Positions 9,027 through 18,755 of a DNA stretch of 64,000 nt are shown here, in pieces. Under the pieces are notes generated by a model that saw only the letters and a program-made list of their open reading frames with translations, made no database searches and was not told the origin of the DNA. The DNA comes from Metabacillus litoralis (lineage in GTDB: Bacteria; Bacillota; Bacilli; Bacillales; Bacillaceae): NCBI RefSeq assembly GCF_003667825.1, contig NZ_CP033043.1, positions 187,001-251,000 of the forward strand. Direction: 5' to 3'. Positions within the stretch are counted from its first letter, which is position 1. Each line of letters begins with the position of its first letter. The position numbers were made by a program, and so were the translations under genes.

Positions 9027-10721
9027 ATGACTAAATATTCAATTGGTGTTGATTACGGCACTCAATCTGGTAGAGCCGTTCTTGTGGAGATCGGAACAGG
9101 AAAAGAAATAGCAACCTCGGTAAAGCCTTATACTCATGGTGTAATGGATGAATACTTACCAGATGGAGTTACCAAATTAGAAAATGACTGGGCTTTGCAA
9201 CATCCTACAGATTATATAGAAGTTTTGGAAACAACAGTTCCTGATGTCCTAAAACAAGCTAACGTTTCAGCGGACGATGTTATTGGAATTGGAATTGATT
9301 TTACAGCTTGTACGGTATTACCTATTAACACAAACGGAACACCACTATGTTTAACAGAACAACATATGAACCATCCTCATAGCTATGTGAAGTTATGGAA
9401 ACACCATGCGGCACAAGATGAAGCAAACTCTTTAAATGAAATTGCAGAAACAAGAGGAGAAGCATTTTTACAAAGGTATGGTGGGAAAATTTCATCAGAA
9501 TGGCTCGTTCCTAAATTATGGCAGATCCTTAATGAGGCACCAGAGATTTTCGATGCTACAGATCAGTTTGTGGAAGCAACAGACTGGGTTACCTATCAGC
9601 TTACAGGTGACTTGAAAAGAAACAGTTGTACAGCTGGATATAAAGCGATATGGCATAAGCAAGAAGGATATCCATCAAAAGAGTTTTTTAAAGCATTAGA
9701 TCCTCGCTTGGAAAATGTTGTTGAAGAAAAGTTATCTACTAATATTTATCCAATAGGCTCTAAAGCGGGAGAGTTAACAGAGAAAGCTGCTAAAATGATT
9801 GGATTGAATCCAGGAACCGCAGTTGCTATAGCAAATGTTGATGCACATGTTGCTGTACCGGCAGTTGGAATTACTGAGCCAGGTAAGCTTCTGATGATTA
9901 TGGGAACATCTACATGTCACATCTTACTGGGAGAAAAAGAAGAAGTAGTACCAGGTATGTGTGGTGTTGTTGAAGATGGAGTAATTCCAGGATTTATGGG
10001 ATATGAAGCAGGTCAATCATGTGTAGGAGATCATTTTGAATGGTTTACTGAAAACTGTGTACCTGCTAGCTACTATGAAGAAGCACAACAAAAAGGAATG
10101 AACATCCACCAATTGTTAACAGAAAAAGCAGCTCAATTGGAGGTTGGTGAAAGCGGTTTAATTTCACTTGACTGGTGGAATGGAAATCGATCTACACTTG
10201 TAGATGCTGATTTAACAGGTGTTTTATTAGGAGCTACATTACTAACGAAGCCTGAGGAAATTTATCGAGCTCTAATTGAAGCAACAGCATATGGCACACG
10301 AACAATTGTTGAGGCATTTAGAAATAGTGGAGTGCCGATTCATGAAGTATATGCATGTGGTGGTATTGCTGAGAAAAATGGATTAATGATGCAAATCTAT
10401 TCAGATGTATTAAAAATGGATATCAAAATATCTGCTTCATCTCAAACCCCAGCTCTTGGTTCTGCAATGTTTGGAGCAGTTGCAGCTGGTAAGGAACGTG
10501 GCGGATACGATGATATTAAAGATGCAGCCAAAGAAATGGCTAGATTAAAAGATTATGTTTATCAACCTAATCATGAGAATTCACAAGTTTACGACCAACT
10601 ATTCTCTGAATATGCAAGATTATATGATTATTTCGGTCGTGGTGAAAATAACGTGATGAAAAACTTAAAGAAGATCAAACATGCTCAGTCTAACAAAGCA
10701 AAAGAGAAGATTACACAATAA
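9027..10721 (+). CDS. araB: L-ribulokinase
   Basis: 564 aa FGGY-family kinase. The N-terminal phosphate loop DYGTQSGR is at residues 9-16, and the C-terminal ATP domain carries MGTSTCH and [11 protein letters not shown]. It phosphorylates L-ribulose to L-ribulose-5-phosphate in the cytoplasm. The start follows GTCGGGGGG. Length is typical of AraB. The order araB-araD-araA differs from araA-araB-araD of B. subtilis. The long AraR-box-bearing leader indicates induction by arabinose. Confidence 0.96.
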   Translation: MTKYSIGVDYGTQSGRAVLVEIGTGKEIATSVKPYTHGVMDEYLPDGVTKLENDWALQHPTDYIEVLETTVPDVLKQANVSADDVIGIGIDFTACTVLPINTNGTPLCLTEQHMNHPHSYVKLWKHHAAQDEANSLNEIAETRGEAFLQRYGGKISSEWLVPKLWQILNEAPEIFDATDQFVEATDWVTYQLTGDLKRNSCTAGYKAIWHKQEGYPSKEFFKALDPRLENVVEEKLSTNIYPIGSKAGELTEKAAKMIGLNPGTAVAIANVDAHVAVPAVGITEPGKLLMIMGTSTCHILLGEKEEVVPGMCGVVEDGVIPGFMGYEAGQSCVGDHFEWFTENCVPASYYEEAQQKGMNIHQLLTEKAAQLEVGESGLISLDWWNGNRSTLVDADLTGVLLGATLLTKPEEIYRALIEATAYGTRTIVEAFRNSGVPIHEVYACGGIAEKNGLMMQIYSDVLKMDIKISASSQTPALGSAMFGAVAAGKERGGYDDIKDAAKEMARLKDYVYQPNHENSQVYDQLFSEYARLYDYFGRGENNVMKNLKKIKHAQSNKAKEKITQ

Positions 10722-10747
10722 ATCGAAATATCTATCACTCTATTCTG

Positions 10748-10779
10748 AAGTGGGGCATCCATCTTTAGCCCCCACTTTT
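10748..10779 (+). terminator. Intercistronic hairpin araB-araD
   Basis: AAGTGGGG pairs with CCCCACTT around a loop of about 14 bases and is followed by TTC. It lies 22 bases before araD and probably sets the araB:araDA ratio. Confidence 0.6.
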
Positions 10780-10801
10780 CAAAAGAAAGGGGAGACAACT
10801 G

Positions 10802-11515
10802 ATGCTTGAACAATTAAAAGAACAAGTTTTAGAGGCAAACCTTCAGTTACCAAAATATAAAATGGTTACTTTTACATGGGGAAACGTAAGTGGAATTGAT
10901 CGAGAAAAAGGACTTGTAGTCATTAAACCTAGTGGAGTTCCTTATGAAGAGCTAAAGGCTGAAGATTTAGTTGTAGTCAATTTGAATGGTGAAATAGTAG
11001 AGGGAGACATGCGCCCATCATCTGATACTGCAACACATTTAGCACTTTATAAAGCATTTCCTTCGATTGGTGGAGTTGTACATACACATTCACCATGGGC
11101 AACTAGCTGGGCCCAAGCAAGCCGTCCCATTCCTGCATTAGGAACAACTCATGCTGATTATTATTATGGAGAAATTCCTTGTACAAGAGCTTTAACAGAA
11201 GATGAGATTACTAGAGGCTATGAACTAGAAACAGGAAATGTCATTATAGAAACATTTCAATCTAAAGATATTGATCCAATAGCGATGCCAGGTGTACTCG
11301 TTTCAGGTCATGCACCGTTCGTTTGGGGAAAGAATGCTAGTCAAGCAGTTCATAATGCAGTTGTTTTAGAAGAGGTAGCCAAGATGGCATTACACACGTA
11401 TCAATTAAATCCAATTGCTGGTCCAATCGATCAATTTTTGTTAGATAAACATTATCTTCGTAAGCATGGAGCAAATGCTTATTATGGTCAGAAAAACAAA
11501 GAAGTGAAACAGTAA
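10802..11515 (+). CDS. araD: L-ribulose-5-phosphate 4-epimerase
   Basis: 237 aa class II aldolase/adducin-fold enzyme. Seen are [18 protein letters not shown] and the zinc ligands in [12 protein letters not shown], with the further conserved His in [10 protein letters not shown]. It converts L-ribulose-5-phosphate to D-xylulose-5-phosphate, the entry to the pentose phosphate pathway. The start follows AAAGGGGAGACA. It lies 23 bases before araA, in one operon with it. Confidence 0.95.
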   Translation: MLEQLKEQVLEANLQLPKYKMVTFTWGNVSGIDREKGLVVIKPSGVPYEELKAEDLVVVNLNGEIVEGDMRPSSDTATHLALYKAFPSIGGVVHTHSPWATSWAQASRPIPALGTTHADYYYGEIPCTRALTEDEITRGYELETGNVIIETFQSKDIDPIAMPGVLVSGHAPFVWGKNASQAVHNAVVLEEVAKMALHTYQLNPIAGPIDQFLLDKHYLRKHGANAYYGQKNKEVKQ

Positions 11516-11538
11516 CTATCGATTAGGGGGAAACCATT

Positions 11539-13023
11539 ATGCTAACAGTGAAACCATACGAGTTTTGGTTTGTAACGGGTAGTCAAGATTTATACGGAGA
11601 AGAAACAGTAAGAGAAGTTGAAGCTAACTCAAAAGTGATTACAGAAGGTCTTGACCAAGATTCTACATTAACATATAAGTTAGTATTTAAATCAGTTTTA
11701 AAGGATGCAGATTCCATTCGTAAATTATGTTTAGAAGCAAATGCTGATGAAAACTGTGCAGGTATTATTACATGGATGCATACATTCTCTCCAGCAAAAA
11801 TGTGGATTGCCGGACTTTCAAGCTTACAAAAACCAATGCTTCATCTTCACACACAATTTAACCGTGATATTCCATGGGATAGCATTGATATGGATTTTAT
11901 GAACACAAATCAATCTGCACATGGTGATCGTGAATTTGGATTTATGGCAACAAGACTAAATGTAAAAAGAAAAGTAGTTGTTGGTCATTGGGAAAATAAC
12001 GAAGTTCGAAGCAAAATTGGTAGTTGGATGAATACGTCTGTTGCTTTTATGGAAGGTCAGCATTTGAAAATTGCGCGCTTTGGAGATAACATGCGCAGAG
12101 TTGCTGTAACTGAGGGAGATAAAGTAGAGGCACAAATTAAACTAGGCTGGACCATTAACGGATACGGCGTCGGTGATTTAGTTCAACGAATGAATGATAT
12201 TTCTGAACAAGAAATTGATCAATTAATGGAAGAGTATGAAAGAGAATACGATATTGTAGCTGAAGGCCAAGAAGCAGGTCCAGTACGAGATTCTATTCGC
12301 TATCAGGCAAGAATTGAACTAGGAATGAAATCGTTCTTAGAAGAAGGTGGTTATTCGGCGTTTACAACAACGTTTGAAGATCTTCATGGTATGAAACAAC
12401 TTCCTGGTCTAGCTGTACAACGATTAATGGCACAAGGATATGGCTTTGCTGGTGAAGGAGACTGGAAAACAGCTGGTTTACTCCGCATCTTAAAGATCAT
12501 GGCAAATAACGAAGATACTTCATTTATGGAAGATTATACGTATCACTTTGAACCTGGAAATGAATTAGTGTTAGGTTCACACATGCTGGAGATTTGTCCT
12601 ACTATTTCAGCAACTAAGCCAAAGATTGCTGTTTATCCTTTAGGAATTGGCGGAAAAGAAGATCCTGCACGATTCATCTTTGATGGAAAGAGCGGTGCTG
12701 CTTTAAATGCATCAATTATCGATTTAGGACATCGCTTCCGTCTTGTTGTAAACGAAGTCGATGCTGTGCAACCAGAAAAGGATTTACCAAACCTTCCTGT
12801 TGCAAGAGTCCTTTGGACGCCTCAGCCTTCATTAAGTGAAGGAACAGAAAACTGGATCATTGCTGGTGGAGCACACCATACAGTCTTTTCTTATAAAGTA
12901 ACAACAGACCAGCTTAGAGATTGGGCAGAGCTAGTCGGAGTTGAATGTGTTCTTATTAATAATGATACAAATAAGCATAGCTTCAAAAATGAGTTACGTT
13001 GGAATGACGTTGTATATAAGTAA
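11539..13023 (+). CDS. araA: L-arabinose isomerase
   Basis: 494 aa, the usual length for the family. The N-terminus KPYEFWFVTGSQDLYG is diagnostic, and the conserved regions GEGDWKTA and GGAHHTVFSY carry Mn-binding and catalytic Glu/His residues. It isomerises L-arabinose to L-ribulose as the first intracellular step. The ATG follows TTAGGGGG. A large stem-loop follows the stop, after which a second GH51 gene continues the operon. Confidence 0.96.
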   Translation: MLTVKPYEFWFVTGSQDLYGEETVREVEANSKVITEGLDQDSTLTYKLVFKSVLKDADSIRKLCLEANADENCAGIITWMHTFSPAKMWIAGLSSLQKPMLHLHTQFNRDIPWDSIDMDFMNTNQSAHGDREFGFMATRLNVKRKVVVGHWENNEVRSKIGSWMNTSVAFMEGQHLKIARFGDNMRRVAVTEGDKVEAQIKLGWTINGYGVGDLVQRMNDISEQEIDQLMEEYEREYDIVAEGQEAGPVRDSIRYQARIELGMKSFLEEGGYSAFTTTFEDLHGMKQLPGLAVQRLMAQGYGFAGEGDWKTAGLLRILKIMANNEDTSFMEDYTYHFEPGNELVLGSHMLEICPTISATKPKIAVYPLGIGGKEDPARFIFDGKSGAALNASIIDLGHRFRLVVNEVDAVQPEKDLPNLPVARVLWTPQPSLSEGTENWIIAGGAHHTVFSYKVTTDQLRDWAELVGVECVLINNDTNKHSFKNELRWNDVVYK

Positions 13024-13037
13024 TAGGTATTGATTTT

Positions 13038-13089
13038 AAAGACGAGGAAAACAAAAATGAAATGTCATGTTTCTAGTTTCCTCGTCTTT
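13038..13089 (+). terminator. Stem-loop araA-abf2
   Basis: AAAGACGAGGAAA pairs perfectly over 13 bp with TTTCCTCGTCTTT across a 26-base loop. The T-run is poor, so it is probably an attenuator or RNA-processing/stability hairpin between araA and the second GH51 gene. Confidence 0.6.
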
Positions 13090-13123
13090 CTACTATCACT
13101 AAAAAGCATGGGAGGAATAGAGA

Positions 13124-14608
13124 ATGACAAATTCAATTGTTATTAATGCAGATGTTAGTAAAGGGAAAATTAACCGTAATATTTATGGACATTTTGCCGA
13201 GCATTTAGGCCGTTGTATTTATGAAGGTATTTGGGTTGGAGAAGATTCACCAATTCCAAACACGAACGGAATTCGAAACGATGTGCTTGAAGCATTAAAA
13301 CAAATTAACATTCCTGTGCTTCGTTGGCCAGGAGGCTGTTTTGCTGATGAATATCATTGGAAAGATGGAGTCGGACCAAGGAGTGAAAGAAAAAGAATGG
13401 TAAACACCCACTGGGGTGGTGTGGTTGAAAACAATCACTTTGGAACTCATGAATTTATGATGCTATGTGATTTACTAGGTTGTGAGCCTTATATTTGCGG
13501 AAATGTTGGCAGCGGTACTGTTCAAGAAATGTCTGAATGGGTTGAATATATGACATTTGACGGTGAGTCTCCAATGGCCAACTGGCGCCAAGAGAATGGT
13601 AGAGAAAAACCTTGGGAGCTTACATACTTTGGTGTAGGTAACGAAAACTGGGGTTGTGGCGGAAATATGCGTCCTGAATATTATGCAGATCTATACCGTC
13701 GTTACCAAACATATGTAAGGAATTATGGAAATAATAAAATCTATAAAATTGCCGGTGGAGCAAACGTAGATGACTATAATTGGACAGAAGTGTTAATGCG
13801 TGAAGCTGGGCGCTTAATGGATGGACTAAGTCTTCACTACTATACAATTCCTGGTGAATTCTGGACAGGTAAAGGATCTGCAACAGGTTTTCCAGAGGAT
13901 GAGTGGTTCATCACGATGCAAAAAGCACTGCATATGGATGAGTTAATTACAAAGCATAGCACGATCATGGATAAATACGACCCTGAAAAACGTGTTGGGA
14001 TGATTATAGATGAATGGGGTACATGGTTTGATGTAGAGGAAGGAACAAATCCAGGGTTTCTTTATCAGCAAAACACTATTCGTGATGCATTAGTTGCTGC
14101 GGTCCACTTCCATATTTTCCATAAGCATAGTGATCGTGTTCAAATGACAAATATTGCCCAAACAGTAAATGTTCTTCAAGCGATGGTACTAACAGAAGGA
14201 GAAAAAATGATTCTTACTCCTACTTATCATGTATTTGATATGTATAAGGTACACCAAGATGCAACAGTACTCTCAGTTGACGCTGCTGTTGGAAAATACA
14301 AATACAATGGTCAAGAAGTTGATCAAGTATCTGTTTCAGCATCTCAAGATAAAAATGGCAAAGTAAACATCAGTTTATACAATATTGATCATAAAGAATC
14401 TGCATCATTATCTCTTCAGCTTCGTGGATTGAAAGAAGAGGTTAGTAGTATCACTGGTACGATTTTAACAGCTGACACGATTGATGCACACAATACGTTC
14501 GAGCAGCCAGAAGTAGTAGCTCCAGCTGAATTTACACAATTCACTGTAAGCAATGGTCAACTTGATGTAACATTACCTCCGATGTCTGTTGTCTTGTTAA
14601 CGATTTAA
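13124..14608 (+). CDS. Alpha-L-arabinofuranosidase, GH51 (second copy)
   Basis: 494 aa, cytoplasmic. GH51 motifs are [13 protein letters not shown] near 67-79, acid/base E174 in VGNENWG and nucleophile E297 in IIDEWGT. It matches the Geobacillus/Bacillus AbfA-type enzymes more closely than the first copy does. It releases arabinose from short arabinans and substituted oligomers. The start follows GGGAGGAATAG. Two divergent GH51 enzymes plus GH43 enzymes suggest division of labour between linear and branched oligosaccharides. Confidence 0.93.
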   Translation: MTNSIVINADVSKGKINRNIYGHFAEHLGRCIYEGIWVGEDSPIPNTNGIRNDVLEALKQINIPVLRWPGGCFADEYHWKDGVGPRSERKRMVNTHWGGVVENNHFGTHEFMMLCDLLGCEPYICGNVGSGTVQEMSEWVEYMTFDGESPMANWRQENGREKPWELTYFGVGNENWGCGGNMRPEYYADLYRRYQTYVRNYGNNKIYKIAGGANVDDYNWTEVLMREAGRLMDGLSLHYYTIPGEFWTGKGSATGFPEDEWFITMQKALHMDELITKHSTIMDKYDPEKRVGMIIDEWGTWFDVEEGTNPGFLYQQNTIRDALVAAVHFHIFHKHSDRVQMTNIAQTVNVLQAMVLTEGEKMILTPTYHVFDMYKVHQDATVLSVDAAVGKYKYNGQEVDQVSVSASQDKNGKVNISLYNIDHKESASLSLQLRGLKEEVSSITGTILTADTIDAHNTFEQPEVVAPAEFTQFTVSNGQLDVTLPPMSVVLLTI

Positions 14609-14630
14609 TATAGAAGGGAAGTAATTGATT

Positions 14631-14885
14631 ATGGCAACCAACGTATGTAAAGGCTGTTCTGGAAATGTCATTATCAAAAAAGAAGAAGTAGATAGAATCC
14701 TTTCTAAACAATTACCAGACAACTTAATTGTTTCTGATGAGATCTACCAAAAGCGTCTAGAAGCTTGTTATGATTGCCCTTCGTTTCTTTATGGAACAAC
14801 TTGTTTATATAGTGGATGTTTAGTGGAGTACAGAGCCAAGTTTACAAGTAAAAATTGTCCAAATCCTGCAGGGGCTAAGTGGTAG
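14631..14885 (+). CDS. Small Cys-rich protein of unknown function
   Basis: 84 aa from ATG 14631; a TTG two codons upstream is also possible, with GAAGGGA 11 or 5 bases away. It carries CKGCSG near the N-terminus, then CYDCPSF, a GTTC and a GCLVEYR motif and a final NCP, eight Cys in all, which suggests one or two zinc or Fe-S sites. I think it matches a small Bacillus domain of unknown function (DUF6171-like), from memory. It is tight behind the second GH51 gene and before a strong terminator, so it is the last gene of the araB operon. No function can be assigned. Confidence 0.75.
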   Translation: MATNVCKGCSGNVIIKKEEVDRILSKQLPDNLIVSDEIYQKRLEACYDCPSFLYGTTCLYSGCLVEYRAKFTSKNCPNPAGAKW

Positions 14886-14922
14886 GTCTTCAATTCTGAA
14901 TTTTATACATCTTGTTAATGCA

Positions 14923-14975
14923 TAAGATATACATCTGTTACCCTATTTTCTGGGCAAAGATGTATATCTTTTTTA
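14923..14975 (+). terminator. Terminator of the araB operon
   Basis: AAGATATACATCT pairs perfectly over 13 bp with AGATGTATATCTT and is followed by a T-run. It ends the operon before the separately controlled secreted arabinanase. Confidence 0.85.
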
Positions 14976-14982
14976 CTTTAGT

Positions 14983-14998
14983 TTGAAAGCGTTTTAAG
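14983..14998. promoter_or_regulatory. cre-like CcpA site before the secreted arabinanase
   Basis: TTGAAAGCGTTTTAAG matches the cre core TGAAAGCGTTTT with one mismatch at the right-hand C. It lies about 65 bases upstream of the secreted endo-arabinanase, suggesting glucose repression. Confidence 0.55.
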
Positions 14999-15063
14999 GA
15001 GGTGATGGGTGTCATTACTCGTGTTAACAATAGCTTGAATAAATGTGAGGAGGAGATGATTTA

Positions 15064-16023
15064 ATGAAGCAAATAAAAAAACTACTCATTCTTTCGGTTA
15101 TCTTGTGTGTGCTAAATATACAAGTAACAGCAAGTGCCGCATTTTGGAATGTAACAGGGGAAAAAATGATTCACGACCCTTCTATTATTAAAGAAGGTAA
15201 TTCATGGTATGTATTTGGAACTGGTGAAGCAGAAAAAAATGGAATTCGTGTATTACGTTCTGATAATGGTGTTAACTGGTACACTACACCTGTTATTTTT
15301 CCTACAGCACCCTCATGGTGGAAAACATATGTACCGAACCATGAATCAAATCAATGGGCACCTGATATTCAATATTACAATGGAAGATATTGGCTCTATT
15401 ATTCAGTTTCTAGTTTTGGATCGAATAATTCATTAATTGGCCTTTTATCAACGGAAAGTATAGCTTCTGGACAATGGCGAGACGATGGATTAGTTGTTCG
15501 CTCAACAAGTTCAAGTAACTTTAATGCTATTGACGGGGATCTTGTTATTGATAAAGACGGTAATCCTTGGCTATCTTACGGATCTTTTTGGAGTGGGATT
15601 AAGCTTACACGCTTAGATAAAAATACAATGAAACCTACTGGTACTGTCTATTCAATTGCAACGCGACCAAACTCCCCGAATAATGCAATCGAAGCACCTA
15701 GCATTAGTTATAAAGATGGGTATTATTATTTGTTTGTTTCATTTGACAGATGTTGTCAAGGAGTGGATAGCACGTACAAAATTGCCTACGGAAGATCTAA
15801 AAATATTACTGGACCATATCTTGATAAAAATGGAGTAAGTATGATGAATGGTGGAGGTACAATTTTAGATGCCGGAAATAGTAGATGGAAAGGTCCAGGC
15901 CATCAGGACATTTATAACAACAATGTCATTGTCAGACATTCTTATGATGCTGAAAATAACGGGATGCCAACCCTATTAATCAATGATTTGTATTGGGATT
16001 CTCAAGGATGGCCTTCTTACTAA
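15064..16023 (+). CDS. abnA: Secreted endo-1,5-alpha-L-arabinanase, GH43
   Basis: 319 aa. Residues 1-26 form a Sec signal peptide (KKLL, hydrophobic core, cleavage near ASA-A). The mature protein is a single propeller with catalytic candidates D38 (HDPSI), D157 (AIDGD) and E210 (IEAPS), as in B. subtilis AbnA. It cuts the 1,5-arabinan backbone outside the cell, feeding AraNPQ. The start follows GTGAGGAGGAG. It is flanked by terminators on both sides and has its own cre-like site, so it is an independent transcript. Confidence 0.93.
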   Translation: MKQIKKLLILSVILCVLNIQVTASAAFWNVTGEKMIHDPSIIKEGNSWYVFGTGEAEKNGIRVLRSDNGVNWYTTPVIFPTAPSWWKTYVPNHESNQWAPDIQYYNGRYWLYYSVSSFGSNNSLIGLLSTESIASGQWRDDGLVVRSTSSSNFNAIDGDLVIDKDGNPWLSYGSFWSGIKLTRLDKNTMKPTGTVYSIATRPNSPNNAIEAPSISYKDGYYYLFVSFDRCCQGVDSTYKIAYGRSKNITGPYLDKNGVSMMNGGGTILDAGNSRWKGPGHQDIYNNNVIVRHSYDAENNGMPTLLINDLYWDSQGWPSY

Positions 16024-16031
16024 TTTTTAAG

Positions 16032-16060
16032 GGGTGGTGATTTTTCACCACCCTTTTTTG
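16032..16060 (+). terminator. Terminator after abnA
   Basis: GGGTGGTGA pairs with TCACCACCC around TTTT and is followed by six T. Confidence 0.92.
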
Positions 16061-16375
16061 TAGGACAAGTGTAGTCCGGGTTTCTTCATTAAAATAAGAT
16101 CTTTAATTAGGGCACATTTCTAGTCATAATAACTATAATAAAAGTAGGTATGTGGTCAGTTAAAGAATAAAACAATTGGAATCTAATATTTGCAATTAGA
16201 ATAACCATGTGATCTAATATAGATGTTCACTTTTTATACCAATTTATATAAAAACTATATCGTTCTAAATTGTTATTAGATAGATAGAAAAAACAAGGTT
16301 GCTACAGCAACTACTTAACGTCAAATTTGGTATACCTCTTTCTTAAATGAAAATTCTTGATGAAAGGTGAGCAAC
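16061..16375. other. Intergenic region before murB
   Basis: About 315 AT-rich bases. The only structure I see is a small hairpin GTTGC-TACA-GCAAC near 16299. A comparable GTTGC/CAAC element lies after the receiver-like gene near 18685. I could not fix a promoter. Confidence 0.4.
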
Positions 16376-17299
16376 ATGAGCAATTTAATCAACTTGAAAA
16401 GCATGTTAAATGACGTGTTGGATATTAACGATATAAGGTTTTATGAACCAATAAAGAATTATACCTTTACAAAACTTGGTGGGGAAGCAGATGTATTGAT
16501 TACACCGTCAACATTTGAAGAAATCCAATTGATTTATAGAAAAGCGAAAGAAAACAAAGTTCCAATAACAATTATCGGAAATGGCACAAATTTAATTGTA
16601 AAAGATAGTGGAATTGCTGGATTGGTTATAAGCTTGAAAAAGCTAAATGAAGTAAAAGTAAAGGATCATATCATAAAAGCACAAGCAGGTGCTAACATTA
16701 TTGAGGTGTCAAGGATCGCGTTGAATGAAAAATTATCTGGTCTTGAGTTTGCCTGCGGAATTCCAGGGACAGTAGGTGGGGCACTGTGTATGAATGCTGG
16801 AGCATATGGTGGCCAAATATCGGATGTATTAAAAAAAGCTACAGTCTTAACAGAATTAGGTGAGCTACTCGTTTTAGAAAAAAAAGATCTTTTGTTAGGC
16901 TACAGGAAAAGCATTATATCCCAAAATAACTATGTTGTGTTACAAGCAGAATTTGAACTACAGCATGGTCATTATCTTCAAATAAAAGAAAAAATGGATG
17001 AAAATACTAGACTACGACAGCAAAAGCAGCCGCTTGAGTACCCATCGTGTGGAAGTGTCTTCAAGAGACCACCAGGTTACTTTGCTGGAAAACTAATACA
17101 GGATTCTGGTCTTCAAGGATTGAGAATTGGAGGGGCAGAGGTATCAACGAAGCATGCTGGATTTATCGTAAATGTTGATCATGCAACTGCAAAGGACTAT
17201 ACAGATCTCATTCACGTGATTCAAAAAACAGTAAAAGAGAAATATGGTGTTAACCTAGAAACAGAAGTAATTGTTATAGGTAAGGAAGATGAGATATAA
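16376..17299 (+). CDS. murB: UDP-N-acetylenolpyruvoylglucosamine reductase
   Basis: 307 aa from ATG 16376, chosen over GTG 16367 because that GTG lies inside the ribosome site AAAGGTGA. FAD-binding motifs IIGNGTNLIV and CGIPGTVGGALCMNAGAYGG are clear, as are the GYRKS tyrosine and the catalytic Ser in SCGSVFKRP. It reduces UDP-GlcNAc-enolpyruvate to UDP-MurNAc with NADPH for peptidoglycan. It stands away from other cell-wall genes, so it could be a second MurB copy as some Bacillus carry. Its stop is 22 bases before the pirin start. Confidence 0.94.
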   Translation: MSNLINLKSMLNDVLDINDIRFYEPIKNYTFTKLGGEADVLITPSTFEEIQLIYRKAKENKVPITIIGNGTNLIVKDSGIAGLVISLKKLNEVKVKDHIIKAQAGANIIEVSRIALNEKLSGLEFACGIPGTVGGALCMNAGAYGGQISDVLKKATVLTELGELLVLEKKDLLLGYRKSIISQNNYVVLQAEFELQHGHYLQIKEKMDENTRLRQQKQPLEYPSCGSVFKRPPGYFAGKLIQDSGLQGLRIGGAEVSTKHAGFIVNVDHATAKDYTDLIHVIQKTVKEKYGVNLETEVIVIGKEDEI

Positions 17300-17321
17300 A
17301 TCAATTTTAGGAGTGATTATA

Positions 17322-18197
17322 TTGACTAGAGAAACTTCACAAGCACTTCAAAGAAGTGTAAAAGACCATTGGTATGTTAAATATGAAGAGGTAGGCTTCC
17401 CATCGATTCAAAAGGGATGGATATTGCCCGTTGACCGTTGGCAGGATTTTGATCCATTTATTTTAATGGCTGAGGATTGGTTTAAGAGAGGGACATTTTC
17501 CGATCATCCTCATCGTGGCTTTCAGACAATCACATATGTAGTAGATGGACGTTTGGAGCATATTGATAATGCTGGAGGAAGAGAAATTTTAGAGCCGGGA
17601 GATGTTCAATATATGAACGCCGGGTGGGCGGCAAGGGATGCTGAGGAAGGTGTAGAGGATGATATTGCCCATACCCTACAGCTTTGGTTAAACCTGCCGA
17701 AACATTTAAAACAAACAGATACATCTTATCAAAATATTTATAGTGAGGATGCACCTGTTGTTTCTATTGAAGGAGGATCGGTAAAAGTATTTTCAGGAGA
17801 TATTGCAGGTGTTAAGGGTCCAATGAATTCCATTGTTCCGATAACATTAACAGAAATTACTTTATCAGAAGGAGCTCAATATGTTCATTGTTTACCAGAA
17901 ACACATAATAGCTTCTTTTACGTTTTATCAGGTGATATGACATTTGGAGAAAACAAGGTAGAGTTAAAAAAGCATGGTGTAGGTACATTAACTTATAACG
18001 ATGAAGGAAACGAAGAGAACATAAGTGAGTTTGTGATAAAAGCAAATAGCAGGCGGTCAAAAGTACTTGTATATTCAGGAACACCAATAAAAGAAGAAAT
18101 CGTTCCATATGGTCCTTTTGTGATGAATACAATGGAAGAAATCAAACAAGCATATCGAGATTACCACAATGGAAAATTTGGGCCGGCAGCTAGATGA
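17322..18197 (+). CDS. Pirin family protein
   Basis: 291 aa from TTG 17322, preferred because TAGGAG lies 8 bases upstream; an ATG at 17289 overlaps murB and has no ribosome site. The N-terminal cupin carries the metal motif HPHRGFQTITYV and the later His/Glu of the pirin fold, and the C-terminal half is the second cupin. Pirins bind Fe and some act as quercetin dioxygenases or redox-linked regulators; the role here is unknown. It probably shares a transcript with murB. Confidence 0.88.
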   Translation: MTRETSQALQRSVKDHWYVKYEEVGFPSIQKGWILPVDRWQDFDPFILMAEDWFKRGTFSDHPHRGFQTITYVVDGRLEHIDNAGGREILEPGDVQYMNAGWAARDAEEGVEDDIAHTLQLWLNLPKHLKQTDTSYQNIYSEDAPVVSIEGGSVKVFSGDIAGVKGPMNSIVPITLTEITLSEGAQYVHCLPETHNSFFYVLSGDMTFGENKVELKKHGVGTLTYNDEGNEENISEFVIKANSRRSKVLVYSGTPIKEEIVPYGPFVMNTMEEIKQAYRDYHNGKFGPAAR

Positions 18198-18230
18198 AAA
18201 TAGTGAAAAAACAAGCTGCTTTACTGAAGG

Positions 18231-18254
18231 TTTCTACGACAAAAGTCGTAGAAA
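18231..18254. repeat. 10-bp perfect hairpin after the pirin gene
   Basis: TTTCTACGAC-AAAA-GTCGTAGAAA, extendable outward to AGG/CCT. No T-run on either strand, so not a standard terminator. Confidence 0.5.
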
Positions 18255-18333
18255 AACCTCCTGTAAAATCATTCTTTTAAAGGAATATTTCAAAATGATT
18301 TTATTGTATAGTAAGATCAAGGAGGTAGTTACA

Positions 18334-18681
18334 ATGGTTGATGTGGCGATAATCTCAAAGAACCCGCATATTCAAAGAAGCTTAAGTTTATTCATTCATG
18401 CTCATTCAACTTTTAACTTGATTTACAATAATGATGATCAGCATGAGGCCTTTAAAATGCTTGATAGACTTAAAAAGGTAGTTGTCCTGTTAGATATAGA
18501 AGTAGATAACTTAAAACAAATTTTAGATCTTTATTCAACAAAGCACCACATTATACTTTATAGTCATTCAAAGGATTTTTTGGAAATTAGTCAACTTCTT
18601 CAAAGATATAATGTGAAATATTTTAATGTTTACACGAAACCGGATTGTATATTTCATACGATTAAGGAGCTTTCAGAATAG
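18334..18681 (+). CDS. Stand-alone degenerate receiver-like protein
   Basis: 115 aa from ATG 18334, chosen for the excellent AAGGAGGTAG site 8 bases upstream; the longer frame from 18169 has none. The secondary pattern and motifs follow a CheY-type receiver: VVVLLDIEVD holds a candidate phosphoacceptor Asp, ILYSHS the switch Ser, and VYTKPD the conserved Lys-Pro. The acidic pair that binds Mg at the end of strand 1 is missing (IISKNP). It has no output domain. It may be a pseudo-receiver or a protein-interaction module; no partner kinase is adjacent. Confidence 0.65.
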   Translation: MVDVAIISKNPHIQRSLSLFIHAHSTFNLIYNNDDQHEAFKMLDRLKKVVVLLDIEVDNLKQILDLYSTKHHIILYSHSKDFLEISQLLQRYNVKYFNVYTKPDCIFHTIKELSE

Positions 18682-18755
18682 GTAGTTGCTATAACAACTA
18701 ATTACAGAAAGTAAAGTTGGTGAGGAGGAATCTCATTATACCTCCAAGCAAAAGC

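Noticed and set aside
18169..18333. Longer N-terminus for the receiver-like protein
   Set aside because: It overlaps the pirin end, contains the hairpin at 18231 and has no ribosome site, while ATG 18334 follows an ideal AAGGAGGT.
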